Source: Acidobacteriota bacterium (GTDB taxonomy: Bacteria; Acidobacteriota; Blastocatellia; Pyrinomonadales; Pyrinomonadaceae). From it: DNA of 64,000 nt. Shown piece after piece: positions 51,836 through 60,929 of this stretch. The notes under the pieces were generated by a model, which did not search any database, had not been told where the DNA came from, and worked only from the letters and a program-made list of their open reading frames with translations. The DNA lies in contig JADJBB010000021.1 in the NCBI GenBank assembly GCA_016703965.1, forward strand, positions 558,001 to 622,000, in the 5' to 3' direction. Both the position numbers and the translations under genes were made by a program. The first letter of the stretch is position 1; each line of letters opens with the position of its first letter.

Positions 51836-52297
51836 ATGGACGAACCGATACAATCAGAATTCGACGGTCACGGCTCATTACTATTAGCACGTGCTGCGGT
51901 TTTTTCAGTGCCGCTGTTCTTGCTGTTGATCGTATCGATCCTTTCAGCTCTGAACTTGGTCAAGATCATGACCTACTCCAAGTCCGTCGGGGTAATAGCG
52001 AACATTACGATCTCAACTACGCAAGGAAAAGTGCCGGCCACATTCTATGATTATGCAGTTTCATTCGAGACGGCGGCGAAGCAAAAGATCTATACGAATG
52101 TGGGCAAAACCGTTTTTATTGATGCCTATGCTAAAGGAGATCCGGTAACGGTGTTCTATACCCCGGACGATCCATTCGTAGCTTTTGTAAATCATGCAGC
52201 CACCATTTGGTTTGTGCCCATATGCCTCACCTCAGCCACAATGATATGGCTGGTTATCGGCGTGCTTTTGATCCGACCTAGTCGCCAAAAGCGATAA
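51836..52297 (+). CDS. DUF3592-like membrane protein
   Basis: A 153-residue protein with two transmembrane helices, near residues 22-45 (AVFSVPLFLLLIVSILSAL) and 125-145 (FVPICLTSATMIWLVIGVLL). Between them is a compact beta domain ending in GDPVTVFYTPDDPFVA, typical of DUF3592. The function is unknown, and the family is often near cell-surface or toxin genes. No operon partner is evident. Confidence 0.75.
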   Translation: MDEPIQSEFDGHGSLLLARAAVFSVPLFLLLIVSILSALNLVKIMTYSKSVGVIANITISTTQGKVPATFYDYAVSFETAAKQKIYTNVGKTVFIDAYAKGDPVTVFYTPDDPFVAFVNHAATIWFVPICLTSATMIWLVIGVLLIRPSRQKR

Positions 52298-52545
52298 ATA
52301 GAATGTTATTCGACCGCACACATTTGCATCTATCGATCTGGATTAATTATTATTTTCAGGTAGTCCTGCTCTCGCACATTAACGGTGATGTGCCCCCGAT
52401 AACACTCAGGTTTTGTCCGACGCGTTAGAGATTTTAAGAGGGTTGGTTGTTTTTTGGTTGGAAGTAGCTCTCTTGAGACGCTCGAAGGCACGGATATCTT
52501 GGTTTCTGCTAAGAATATCTCCGATTTTCGATACTTCTTTGGATG

Positions 52546-52569
52546 TTCCCGCAAATCACGGGAAGAAGG
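52546..52569 (+). promoter_or_regulatory. Hairpin next to the ribosome-binding site of the RRM gene
   Basis: TTCCCG (52546-52551) pairs with CGGGAA (52559-52564) right before GAAGG (52565-52569), the ribosome-binding site for the ATG at 52580. The gap of 282 bases upstream (52298-52579) has no gene. It is a candidate long leader for translation control, as in cold-induced RNA-binding protein genes. Confidence 0.45.
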
Positions 52570-52579
52570 TAATATTTTT

Positions 52580-52927
52580 ATGTCAATGAAACTGTATGTA
52601 GGTAATCTTTCGTTCCAGACGTCGAGCCAGGATCTCGAAGCTTTATTCGCCGGCATCGGAGCTGTCGATTCGGCGAGCGTCGTTGAGGACCGTGAAACCG
52701 GCCGTTCACGAGGCTTCGGTTTTGTCGAAATGGCGAACCAGGCTGATGGCGAAAAAGCGATCTCGGAACTCGACGGCCAAGAATTTGCCGGACGTCAGAT
52801 CAAGGTCAATGAGGCAAAACCGCGTGAAGATCGCGGCAGCCGAGGCGGCTATGGCGGGGGCGGCAATAATTATGGCGGCGGGGGCTATGGCGGGGGCGGC
52901 GGAGGCCGTCGTGAGAATCGCTGGTAG
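52580..52927 (+). CDS. Single-RRM RNA-binding protein with Gly-rich tail
   Basis: A 115-residue protein with one RNA-recognition motif: RNP2 LYVGNLSF near residue 5 and RNP1 RGFGFVEM near 48. The tail is RGG/YGGGG-rich (from about 85). It resembles bacterial and cyanobacterial Rbp proteins induced by cold. The ATG at 52580 gives the correct RRM start MSMKLYVGNLSF. A longer frame from 52454 has no conserved residues. A bidirectional terminator follows. Confidence 0.92.
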   Translation: MSMKLYVGNLSFQTSSQDLEALFAGIGAVDSASVVEDRETGRSRGFGFVEMANQADGEKAISELDGQEFAGRQIKVNEAKPREDRGSRGGYGGGGNNYGGGGYGGGGGGRRENRW

Positions 52928-52952
52928 TCGTTAGAGATACCCAGAAAAGAAC

Positions 52953-52987
52953 AATGCCCGCGAGCTTTAGAGCTGGCGGGCATTTTT
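52953..52987. terminator. Terminator between RRM gene and secreted gene
   Basis: A 9-bp stem AATGCCCGC/GCGGGCATT (52953-52961 with 52976-52984) plus an inner AGCT/AGCT pair is followed by TTT on the plus strand. On the minus strand it lies just past the stop of the gene ending at 52992, so it may serve both. Confidence 0.75.
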
Positions 52988-52991
52988 GATG

Positions 52992-53501
52992 TTAGGGTCG
53001 CGGCCGTTTTGCCGGCTTCGGTTTGGGCGGTTCTGCAGCTGGCTGCATATATTTCGCGGCCGAAGTAATTCCGTTTACCGTTCCCGTACCTTTGATCTCG
53101 AACTGCACATTCTCTGCGATCTTGCCGTCTACATATAAGTCCACGCGGTACGTTCCGGGCGTCCATTTGCCTTCAGGGCGGCCTGTGAAATTAACGCGGT
53201 TCTGACCGGCGTTCGTCGTATATGAGGCAGTTACAACCTTTGTCTCAGGCTTGACTCCGGCAACTGCCACGGCGACAAAATTCATCTTCACAACCGTTTT
53301 CGCGGCCGAATCGAGCAACACAACACAGTAAATGGGCACGTCGGTCGTGCGGAATTCTGTGACCTGTTCCCCTGCCTTCTCCTCGCCATTGTCTCTAGCT
53401 AGGTAGACCTCTTCGATAGCGGGAGTTGCCGGTGGATCGGTTTGGCAATAAACTCCGGCTGTGAGGAGCAGGCAGATCAGGATCGTGTATAAAGCTTTCA
53501 C
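52992..53501 (-). CDS. Secreted beta-rich protein of unknown function
   Basis: A 169-residue protein with a signal peptide (LYTILICLLLTAGVYC, possibly a lipoprotein-like C20 before QTDPP). The mature domain is about 120 residues of beta strands (VPIYCVVLLDS, AVAVAGVKPETKVVTASYTT, WTPGTYRVDLYVDGKIAENV) resembling an Ig-like or C2-like fold. The tail is Pro/Lys-rich (PPKPKPAKRPRP). The function is unknown. Confidence 0.72.
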   Translation of the reverse strand: MKALYTILICLLLTAGVYCQTDPPATPAIEEVYLARDNGEEKAGEQVTEFRTTDVPIYCVVLLDSAAKTVVKMNFVAVAVAGVKPETKVVTASYTTNAGQNRVNFTGRPEGKWTPGTYRVDLYVDGKIAENVQFEIKGTGTVNGITSAAKYMQPAAEPPKPKPAKRPRP

Positions 53502-53615
53502 GGTTTTTCTCCCTCGAACACCTATTTGAACCTCTATCGGGCCGAAAAGTTGTATCCGCGGTAATTATTAATTCGGCTGAGGATCGTAAGCTCGGATGAT
53601 ATAATCAAGCCTTCG

Positions 53616-54938
53616 ATGCGATTTGTATTTTCACGCCGCTTTTATATTCTGCTGGCGATCGCGGCTATTCCGCTGTCGCTATCGTGGAACTTTGCCGTGC
53701 TGAGATATGGCGTATTAGCGTTTGATATTCTGCTAATTGCCGCCGCGGTGGCCGATTATTTTACCAGCCGAAGGCTTCCAGAAGGCTTTCAACTCTCCCG
53801 TGAATTCGACAAAAGATTCGCTATCCGCGATCCAACTAAGGTCAGCATTCGGATCGACAACGCCACCGAGCGGACCATACACCTGCGGATCAAAGACGAA
53901 TTCCCTTCGGCAATGAAGCTCGATGAGACGCGAGAAGCGGAGTTTTCCGTTCAAGGGCAAACTACGGCGGAATTCTTCTACCATCTAACTCCAAAAAAGC
54001 GTGGCAGATATGAATTTGGGATGACAGCTGTCAGATTTTTGTCAAGGTTCGGGCTGGTGTGGTGTCAAATTTCGCTGGGCGAGGCTCAGTCGGTAAAGGT
54101 CTATCCCAATATGCGGCGGGCACGCGAAATGGAACTCAAGGCTCTCGGTGCCCGGTCATTTCTCGCGATCCAACGGAGGGCGATCCGCCGAGGCGAGGGC
54201 CGTGAATTTGAGTCGATGCGCGATTACGTTCGCGGCGATGAACTTCGCCATATCTCCTGGACGGCAACCGCAAGACGGTCAAAACTAACCACGCGCCAGT
54301 ACCAGATCGAACGCGATCAGACCGTTATTATTGCCCTCGATGCCGGCCGTCTTATGACCGGACGCATTGGCGAAGAGACTAAATTCGACACTGCACTCCA
54401 CGCGAGCCTCGCCTTGATGTCGGCATCGGCTCGTGCCGGTGACAACTGCGGCCTCGTTGTCTTTGGCCGTCGTATTCTCAAATACCTGCCGCCGAAACGC
54501 GGCCTGGAACACCTTGACGCCGTTCTCGAAGCGCTTCATGATATTGAGCCCGAGTTGATCGAGCCGTCGTACGCACGTGCCTTCCAGTACATCGCTTCTA
54601 ATACGAAAAAACGTGCTTTCGTTGTGGTACTTACGGATCTGGTTGATAAAGATAGTTCAAAAGAACTGATAAATTCGCTCCGTTTGCTCCGTCCCAGACA
54701 CTTGCCGCTCGTTGCGACCATCGGTGACCGCGACTTGAACGCCGCCGTCAGCCGATCGCCGGCGGACATCAAAGATGTCTTTACCCAATCTGCCGCCGAA
54801 GAAATGATCCACCAGCGAGAATCTGCACTCAGACTGGTTGAATCTCTTGGCGGAATGGCCCTTGATGTCACAGCGCAGACGCTCACACCCAAACTGCTCG
54901 AGGCTTATTTGAAGGTGAAGGAGCGAGGATTGCTTTAA
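53616..54938 (+). CDS. DUF58 domain protein
   Basis: A 440-residue membrane protein: a short N-terminal helix pair (FYILLAIAAIPLSLSWNFAV and LAFDILLIAAAVADYF), a beta domain, then the DUF58/VWA-like region with the signature GEGREFESMRDYVRGDELRHISWTATARR (residues about 190-220) and a VWA-like core (VIIALDAGRLM). DUF58 proteins sit beside MoxR-AAA+ and VWA proteins, but none is adjacent here. A SpoIIM gene, another common partner, is 3 kb away. Confidence 0.88.
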   Translation: MRFVFSRRFYILLAIAAIPLSLSWNFAVLRYGVLAFDILLIAAAVADYFTSRRLPEGFQLSREFDKRFAIRDPTKVSIRIDNATERTIHLRIKDEFPSAMKLDETREAEFSVQGQTTAEFFYHLTPKKRGRYEFGMTAVRFLSRFGLVWCQISLGEAQSVKVYPNMRRAREMELKALGARSFLAIQRRAIRRGEGREFESMRDYVRGDELRHISWTATARRSKLTTRQYQIERDQTVIIALDAGRLMTGRIGEETKFDTALHASLALMSASARAGDNCGLVVFGRRILKYLPPKRGLEHLDAVLEALHDIEPELIEPSYARAFQYIASNTKKRAFVVVLTDLVDKDSSKELINSLRLLRPRHLPLVATIGDRDLNAAVSRSPADIKDVFTQSAAEEMIHQRESALRLVESLGGMALDVTAQTLTPKLLEAYLKVKERGLL

Positions 54939-54996
54939 CAACTGGCACGAAAACGCTCAAAGATCGCCGAGCCGATCGAATGGGGAGACTTGAAGC

Positions 54997-55002
54997 AGGA
55001 GG
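54997..55002 (+). promoter_or_regulatory. Ribosome-binding site that decides a TTG start
   Basis: A perfect AGGAGG at 54997-55002 lies six bases before the TTG at 55009, so this unusual start codon is well supported. Confidence 0.85.
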
Positions 55003-55008
55003 TTAGCA

Positions 55009-55902
55009 TTGAAATCATTACTGATAATTTTTCTTGTTGCAGTTCTTTTATCAATGCAGAATGTCATTGCACAGGAAACGAGCCCTGTTCCAGTCGCTTC
55101 CACTGTAAAGGCTTCTCCAAGAGATGAATCGCCGCACAAGAGTGACTTTTTCACCGTGAACGGCGTGAGACTTCATTATCTGGATTGGGGCGGCATGGGT
55201 GAGGTGATCCTATTTCTTCATGGTTTTCCTGGCAGCGCTCACAACTTTGATGAAATGGCTCCGAAATTCACCGACAAATTTCGTGTTTTGGGATTGACCC
55301 GCCGCGGACACGGGCAGTCCGAAAAGATCGAGAGCGGCTACGAAACAGATAATCTAGTCGAGGATGTACGAAAGTTCCTTGATGGGATGAAGATCAAACG
55401 GGTTAACCTAATAGGATTCTCGGCGGGCGGCGACGAACTGACCCGGTTCGCGACAATCTACCCGAAACGTGTTATCAAGCTTGTGTATCTGGATGCAGCT
55501 TACGACCGCCGAGACGTTTCCGCACTTGAGAAATTGGATCCGCTGTTAAGCCAAACGGCCGACGATCCTTCCACAAGAATAGAAGCGGCGATGATGAGAT
55601 CTCAAGACCGCTTCCGCCCATCCTACACAAAGATAAAGGCCCCCGCCTTGAGTTACTATGCTATTACTGAAGAGCACTGGGGCCTCAAGCCCGAGACGGA
55701 CGAAGCTACTCGGAAAATAGCCCAGGCATTTGTCGAGACTGTTGTCCAGCCTCGACAATGGAAGAATATCGAGCAGTTCAGAAAAGAAATGGCGAACGGT
55801 AAGGTCGTAGTTCTTCGCAACACTTACCATAGCTTTTATCGGGATCCAAAGCTGAAGGAAAGGATCGTCCGTGAGATTCGTGAGTTTCTTTTGAGCAGAT
55901 AG
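55009..55902 (+). CDS. Exported alpha/beta hydrolase
   Basis: A 297-residue protein with a signal peptide (IIFLVAVLLSMQNVIAQ) and an alpha/beta-hydrolase domain. HGFPGS is the oxyanion loop, IGFSAGGDE holds the nucleophile serine, and the catalytic histidine is in LRNTYHSFYRDPK near the end. It begins with a TTG (see RBS at 54997). It has the epoxide-hydrolase or lactonase type of fold but the substrate is unknown. It lies between the DUF58 gene and the caspase-like-methyltransferase gene. Confidence 0.85.
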   Translation: MKSLLIIFLVAVLLSMQNVIAQETSPVPVASTVKASPRDESPHKSDFFTVNGVRLHYLDWGGMGEVILFLHGFPGSAHNFDEMAPKFTDKFRVLGLTRRGHGQSEKIESGYETDNLVEDVRKFLDGMKIKRVNLIGFSAGGDELTRFATIYPKRVIKLVYLDAAYDRRDVSALEKLDPLLSQTADDPSTRIEAAMMRSQDRFRPSYTKIKAPALSYYAITEEHWGLKPETDEATRKIAQAFVETVVQPRQWKNIEQFRKEMANGKVVVLRNTYHSFYRDPKLKERIVREIREFLLSR

Positions 55903-55989
55903 GTAAGTGCGTTGACGATCTGGCGAACTTATGTCTATGTGAAAGATTGAGCTTTCGTTATCATTAGACGGGAAAAATTTTATCGATCT

Positions 55990-57300
55990 ATGCCGGCTGA
56001 TTCTGTAATTCTAATTGTTTACACAACCAAATATCGTCTCGGCGGCAATCAGTTTCCGGTGGTGGCGAAGACGCTTGCAGCTGAGAGGCGTGATGGTGGT
56101 TTTTCGGGCGATATTGTTACGCGGGCGGTTGAAAGCAAGCGGGATATTTTGGCAGCGATCGCCGAGATTCGCGATGCCGGAAGGAAGATCAGCGAGTTTC
56201 ATTTTGTCGGCCATTCCGGGATGTACGGGCCGATGTATGGAACGGTCGCATTTCCTGAACAGTTTTCGCCGTACGAATGGGAGCAGATAGAGATACCGTT
56301 TGCCGAGGATGGAACGGCCGCGTTTCATTGCTGCCGGTCGGCACGTTGGTTTGCACCGTTTTTTGCCCGAACTTTTAATGTGCCGACCTACGGGTTCTTT
56401 TGGTACACGACGTTCTCGCGAAGCAAAGAAAGATACGTCGCGGCAGGTGATGGTACCGACGGAAAGCTCTACACGATCGGCTGCAAAGGCCGGAAATCGC
56501 ATGGTTTTCTGGCTTCGGCCCAGAAGCGGCTTGGATTTATGCCTGCCGAGGAAATGAAACGTTTCGAGCCGCGTCCACCGGATGGAGATACTTCGTACGA
56601 CCATGTTGCCGAGCTTTATGACGCCGCGTTTCAGGATATTCGTGTTCGAAAGGTCGAATGGGATTGGCTCAACGAACATCTTCCCTCGGGCAAGATCGAC
56701 ATGCTCGACATCGGCTGTGGAAACGGTGCATTGCTTTATGCACTGCGTGAACGCATCGGTTCCGGCATCGGCGTTGATGAATCCGGCGGGATCATCGAGC
56801 GGGCAAAACTTAAGAATGCGGGAAATGAACACATTTCTTTTCAGCAAATAAACGGGCCCGTACTGCCATTCCCGGACAATTCATTTGATGCGGTAACGTC
56901 GCTGATGTCGTTTAGATATCTGGATTGGGATCCGCTTTTGGCTGAGATCAAACGCGTCATGAAGCCAGACGGCAAGTTTCTTATCATTGATATGGTGACG
57001 GTTCCGGTCGCCATAGGCGAGTATCCGCGATTGCTAAAAGATAAGCTGAAAACGAAAGCGGAGCAGAAAAAAAATGCCGCTTTTGATGCTGCCCTGCAAA
57101 AGCTTGTATCGCATCCCGATTGGAAAAAAATGCTCGAGTACAACCCGATCCGCTCTGAGCACGAGATGAAATGGTATCTCGAAAGCCGCTTCCCGGGACA
57201 GAAGATCGAGACGCTCAATATGGCGTGGAACTCTCGGATCGTCGCATTCGACAGCGGCCCGGTCGAGCGCGGCGTTGAGGTCAAGCTATCCTATCCGTGA
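55990..57300 (+). CDS. Caspase/CHAT-like domain fused to a class I SAM methyltransferase
   Basis: A 436-residue protein. The N-terminal 190 residues have the order expected of a caspase-like or CHAT fold: a hydrophobic strand (SVILIVYTTKY), a helix, then HFVGHSGMYG with H75. After about 40 residues comes a strand ending in FHCCRSARWF with C114/C115, then a helix and VPTYGFFW. This matches the CHAT GHG and NACxS pattern. A loop and hinge (to about 205) leads to a Rossmann methyltransferase with motif I in MLDIGCGNGALLY (238-250) and later motif FPDNSFDAVTSLMS. I do not know a named family with this fusion. It is coupled to the next gene by a TGATG overlap. Confidence 0.78.
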   Translation: MPADSVILIVYTTKYRLGGNQFPVVAKTLAAERRDGGFSGDIVTRAVESKRDILAAIAEIRDAGRKISEFHFVGHSGMYGPMYGTVAFPEQFSPYEWEQIEIPFAEDGTAAFHCCRSARWFAPFFARTFNVPTYGFFWYTTFSRSKERYVAAGDGTDGKLYTIGCKGRKSHGFLASAQKRLGFMPAEEMKRFEPRPPDGDTSYDHVAELYDAAFQDIRVRKVEWDWLNEHLPSGKIDMLDIGCGNGALLYALRERIGSGIGVDESGGIIERAKLKNAGNEHISFQQINGPVLPFPDNSFDAVTSLMSFRYLDWDPLLAEIKRVMKPDGKFLIIDMVTVPVAIGEYPRLLKDKLKTKAEQKKNAAFDAALQKLVSHPDWKKMLEYNPIRSEHEMKWYLESRFPGQKIETLNMAWNSRIVAFDSGPVERGVEVKLSYP

Positions 57301-58043
57301 TGAAAAAGTTAGCGATCATTGATTGGGGAATCGGCGGCATCAGCATCTACAAGCTGGTGAAAGAAGAGCTTGGCGTGCCCGTCGTCTATTTTTCCGACAC
57401 CGGAGCAACTCCATACGGGAAAATGACGCGCCCGGAACTCGTTTCCAGATTGAACAGCGTGGTGGCTTCCTTGAAAAAACGAGGTGTCACGCATCTTGTT
57501 ATTGGCTGCAACGCAGCAAGTACCGCGATCCCGTTCTTGACCGATCAAGGTATAAAGATCGAAGGTATGATCGACAACGCGATCGCTGCGTCTATGAGCC
57601 ATAATCCAACCAAACTCGCCGTCATCGGCGGACGACGGACATTGCTTTCCCGGGTTTATCGAAACGGGTTTGCGGCTCATGGTTTAGAGATAGAACAGCG
57701 AATTGCGCAACCCCTCTCCGGCTTGATCGAGGGTGGCGATATCTCATCTGACAAACTCCGCCGCGAGGCAAAAAAGATCCTCGATCCGATAAAAAACTGC
57801 ACACATATTCTACTTGCCTGCACGCATTATCCCGCAATAACACCGTTACTCAGGGAGCTGGTTTCGGCAGAAACGGAGTTCATCGATCCTGCTACTTCGC
57901 TCGTAAAAAAGATCTCGAAATGGGAGATAGACACCGACCGAGTTGATGAGTTTCTCACGTCAGGCGATCCGAAAGCCATGAAACGTTCTGCAAAACTGGC
58001 GTTTGGCGTCGAGATCCGATCGATCGAGAACACTGTGTTCTAG
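57300..58043 (+). CDS. MurI-like Asp/Glu racemase family protein with altered substrate site
   Basis: A 247-residue protein with two-domain racemase fold. The ATG at 57300 overlaps the upstream TGA (TGATG). The general acid/base cysteines C70 (IGCNAAST) and C174 (LLACTHYP) and D8 (IIDWGIGGIS), as well as PYG near residue 38, are conserved. Two MurI substrate-binding positions differ: the Ser of DSG is W9 (DWG), and the Thr of CNT is A72. Both changes are near the substrate, so the ligand may not be free glutamate. It is paired with the caspase-like-methyltransferase gene. A true murI elsewhere in the genome would support a separate role. Confidence 0.82.
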   Translation: MKKLAIIDWGIGGISIYKLVKEELGVPVVYFSDTGATPYGKMTRPELVSRLNSVVASLKKRGVTHLVIGCNAASTAIPFLTDQGIKIEGMIDNAIAASMSHNPTKLAVIGGRRTLLSRVYRNGFAAHGLEIEQRIAQPLSGLIEGGDISSDKLRREAKKILDPIKNCTHILLACTHYPAITPLLRELVSAETEFIDPATSLVKKISKWEIDTDRVDEFLTSGDPKAMKRSAKLAFGVEIRSIENTVF

Positions 58044-58046
58044 TAA

Positions 58047-59003
58047 TTAGACTTCTTTTGGATGTCCTGCCAGAAACAGATATGAGTACATTGCAATGCC
58101 GGTGCCCACGCCGGTTGCGATCTTTACAATCGGCGGTAGGTCGGAAGGTGAAAGAAATCCTTCGATCGTGCCCGCGATGACGAGAAAACAGGCACATCCG
58201 ATCACAATACGAGCGGCTTCCAGACCTTTCTTTTTCAGCGCCTGGGCACGTGTCAGATCTCCTGGATCTATCATCGCGTAGCCGATCATCATTCCTGCTC
58301 CGCCGCAGAAGAAAATGGTAGAAAGCTCGATCACGCCGTGTCCGACGACGAAGCTTGCGAGGGCATTCCCAAATGGCGGGTTTAGCTTATAACAGGCAGC
58401 AAATACGCTCCCGAGCCTCGCTCCTTCGAATGCGAGATCGTAAAACGCCCCGATCCCAAAGAACGCTCCCATCGCAAATACACGAAAGGTGACAAGAATG
58501 TTATTCGAGAGGATTTTGGTCGCGCCGATCTGATTTGCGTCATTCAGCCCTTTCCACCACTGATTATTCGCCGTGATCTCAGAGCTTATGCCGGAAAGCA
58601 TGACAAAATGAGTAAAATCGATATCGATCCAGGTTGCGATAAATCCAAAGAGAGCAAATCCCACGAAGAGTCCAAAGGCGACAGCCATATATCGCCAGTT
58701 GCGACGAAATGTTTGCGGAAATTCCTCAGTAAAAAATTTCCAGATCAATCCCGCGCCTTGGCTCTCGGCACGATAGATACGACCGTGTGCCCGGATGACG
58801 AGACTGTTGAGATAATTTATTAATTTCGGATCGCGTGTCTCTGCTCGGGCGATAGCAAGATCCGACGCTGCGCGGCGGTAAAGCTCGCCAAATTCGCGGA
58901 CCTCCATCCTTGAAAGCCCTTTTAAACCGGTACCGTGGAGCATCGAAAGCAGATCTTCGAGCCGCTGCCAGTTGTCTTTGTGTTCTGTGAGAAAGCGGTT
59001 CAC
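58047..59003 (-). CDS. SpoIIM/DUF95-family membrane protein
   Basis: A 318-residue polytopic membrane protein of the stage II sporulation protein M family. The cytoplasmic N-terminus (to about residue 100) is helical, followed by at least four hydrophobic helices and the signature segment FGNALASFVVGHGVIELSTIFFCGGAGMMIGYA. In non-sporulating bacteria these proteins occur beside RDD, MoxR and DUF58 genes. The coding end is four bases from the end of the convergent racemase-like gene, and it is divergent from the ABC exporter. Confidence 0.85.
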   Translation of the reverse strand: MNRFLTEHKDNWQRLEDLLSMLHGTGLKGLSRMEVREFGELYRRAASDLAIARAETRDPKLINYLNSLVIRAHGRIYRAESQGAGLIWKFFTEEFPQTFRRNWRYMAVAFGLFVGFALFGFIATWIDIDFTHFVMLSGISSEITANNQWWKGLNDANQIGATKILSNNILVTFRVFAMGAFFGIGAFYDLAFEGARLGSVFAACYKLNPPFGNALASFVVGHGVIELSTIFFCGGAGMMIGYAMIDPGDLTRAQALKKKGLEAARIVIGCACFLVIAGTIEGFLSPSDLPPIVKIATGVGTGIAMYSYLFLAGHPKEV

Positions 59004-59069
59004 CTAAACAGAATACACGGTTAACGCTTTGCGAATCTACATCTCAAAACCTAAAATCAAGCTTTGCCA

Positions 59070-60929
59070 ATGTCAGAAGAGGTCCGCAAATATCACGAGG
59101 AAGACGCGATCGGGAAGACTTACGACTTCCGAGTTGCTCGCCGTCTACTGCGTTATCTAGGCCCGTATTGGCGGCTTGCGGCGATCGCGTTGGTTCTAAC
59201 GCTGTTGACAAACATCCTGATCGCCACCCAGCCATTTTTTACAAAGATGGCGGTGGATGACTACATAACACCGAAACGTGTTGACGGCGTTTGGCTCTTC
59301 GCACTCGCGTTTTTCGGCGTATTTCTCCTAAGATTTCTCTTTTCCTACACACAGGAAGTTCTGCTAAATCATGTTGGGCAGAAGGTTATGTTCGATCTCA
59401 GGACAGAGCTTTTTACCAAGCTACAAAAGCAGGAAGTAGCATATTACGATCAATATCCTGTCGGACGGACGATGACGCGTTTGACTGGCGACGTCGATGC
59501 TCTCAATGAGCTTTTTACGTCCGGGGTGATCGATGTCCTGGGCGATCTGGTGATCATTTTTGCGATCATCGGGATAATGTTTTGGCTCGATTGGAAGCTT
59601 GCTTTGGTCTCGCTGATCACCGTTCCGCTGCTTTTTACGGCGACGAACTGGTTTCGCAAACACGCCCGCAATGGCTTTGACCGCGTCCGGACCCGCAATT
59701 CGAAGCTCAATGCATTTCTCCAGGAGTACATTTCCGGGGCCCAAACCGTTCAGCTTTTCAACGCCGAGGCGAAGGCGAAAGGGCGTTTTCGCGAGATCAA
59801 TGATGATTACCGAACCGCGAACATCGAGACGATCTACTACTACTCGATCTTTTATCCGCTGGTGGATTTTATTGGTTCTATTGGTATTGCTTTAGTGATC
59901 GTTGCCTTTGGTTTCGAGACACTCGGCGGGTTTGCGGCCGCAGGATCGGCTTTGACGGTCGGTATTTTGGCATCGTTCATTCAGTATTCGCTCCAGTTAT
60001 TTCAGCCGATCCGCGATCTATCGGATAAATTTAATGTGCTGCAGGCAGCGATCGTTGCTTCGCACCGGATCTTTATTCTACTCGATCGTGAGGTCGAGAT
60101 AACCACACCCGATAAGCCAGTAAAGACGGGAAAGGCATCAGGCGAGATAGAATTTCAGAATGTTTGGTTTGCGTACAAGGGTGAGGATTGGGTCCTGAAG
60201 GATGTCTCATTCAAGGTCGATCTTGCTGAGAGCATTGCTCTGGTTGGACACACGGGTTCGGGGAAAACCACGATCACTAACCTTCTGATGCGGTTCTACG
60301 ACGTTCAGAAGGGAAGGATCCTGTTGGACGGGGTGGACGTTCGCGAATGGGACTTGCAGGCTCTGCGTTCTAATTTTGCAGTCGTTTTGCAGGATGTTTT
60401 TCTGTTCAGCGGAACGATCGAGAATAATATCAAGCTGGGCAGCGCCGCGATCGATCGTGAGCGCGTTGAGTGGGCGGCCCGCGAGGTTCACGCCGATGAA
60501 TTCGTCCGAAAGCTCGACGGCGGTTACGGATCGGAGGTTCGCGAACGCGGTGCCGGCCTTTCGGTAGGGCAAAAGCAACTCATCTCATTCGCCCGGGCTC
60601 TCGCTTTCGATCCAAAGATACTTATTCTCGATGAGGCGACGAGCTCGATCGACACTGAGACCGAGCAGCTTATCCAGCAGGCGGTCGAGCGTGTAATGAA
60701 CGGGCGAACATCGCTCGTTGTCGCCCATCGGCTCTCCACGATACAGAAATGCGACCGGATAATCGTGCTCCATCACGGCGAGCTGCGGGAGATGGGAACC
60801 CACAATGAATTGCTTACAGAACGCGGATTGTACTGGCGTTTATATCAACTTCAATACTCCGATGAAAAGCTGCACTTAACTTCGGATCCGGGAGCATCAC
60901 TTCATCAAAGTGAGCCCGGATTTGCTTAA
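59070..60929 (+). CDS. ABC exporter (fused permease and ATPase, MsbA/LmrA type)
   Basis: A 619-residue half-transporter: six transmembrane helices (about 40-340) then an ATPase domain. Walker A is GHTGSGKTTI, the signature is LSVGQKQLISFARAL, and Walker B is ILILDEATSSID with the H-loop in LVVAHRLSTI. It would act as a homodimer or pair with another half, but no second half is adjacent. It may export lipids, peptides or drugs. The ATG at 59070 is favoured over a TTG two codons upstream. Confidence 0.92.
   Translation: MSEEVRKYHEEDAIGKTYDFRVARRLLRYLGPYWRLAAIALVLTLLTNILIATQPFFTKMAVDDYITPKRVDGVWLFALAFFGVFLLRFLFSYTQEVLLNHVGQKVMFDLRTELFTKLQKQEVAYYDQYPVGRTMTRLTGDVDALNELFTSGVIDVLGDLVIIFAIIGIMFWLDWKLALVSLITVPLLFTATNWFRKHARNGFDRVRTRNSKLNAFLQEYISGAQTVQLFNAEAKAKGRFREINDDYRTANIETIYYYSIFYPLVDFIGSIGIALVIVAFGFETLGGFAAAGSALTVGILASFIQYSLQLFQPIRDLSDKFNVLQAAIVASHRIFILLDREVEITTPDKPVKTGKASGEIEFQNVWFAYKGEDWVLKDVSFKVDLAESIALVGHTGSGKTTITNLLMRFYDVQKGRILLDGVDVREWDLQALRSNFAVVLQDVFLFSGTIENNIKLGSAAIDRERVEWAAREVHADEFVRKLDGGYGSEVRERGAGLSVGQKQLISFARALAFDPKILILDEATSSIDTETEQLIQQAVERVMNGRTSLVVAHRLSTIQKCDRIIVLHHGELREMGTHNELLTERGLYWRLYQLQYSDEKLHLTSDPGASLHQSEPGFA

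Noticed and set aside
52330..52656. 108-residue minus-strand frame opposite the RRM leader
   Set aside because: It overlaps the RRM start on the other strand and lacks any recognisable features.
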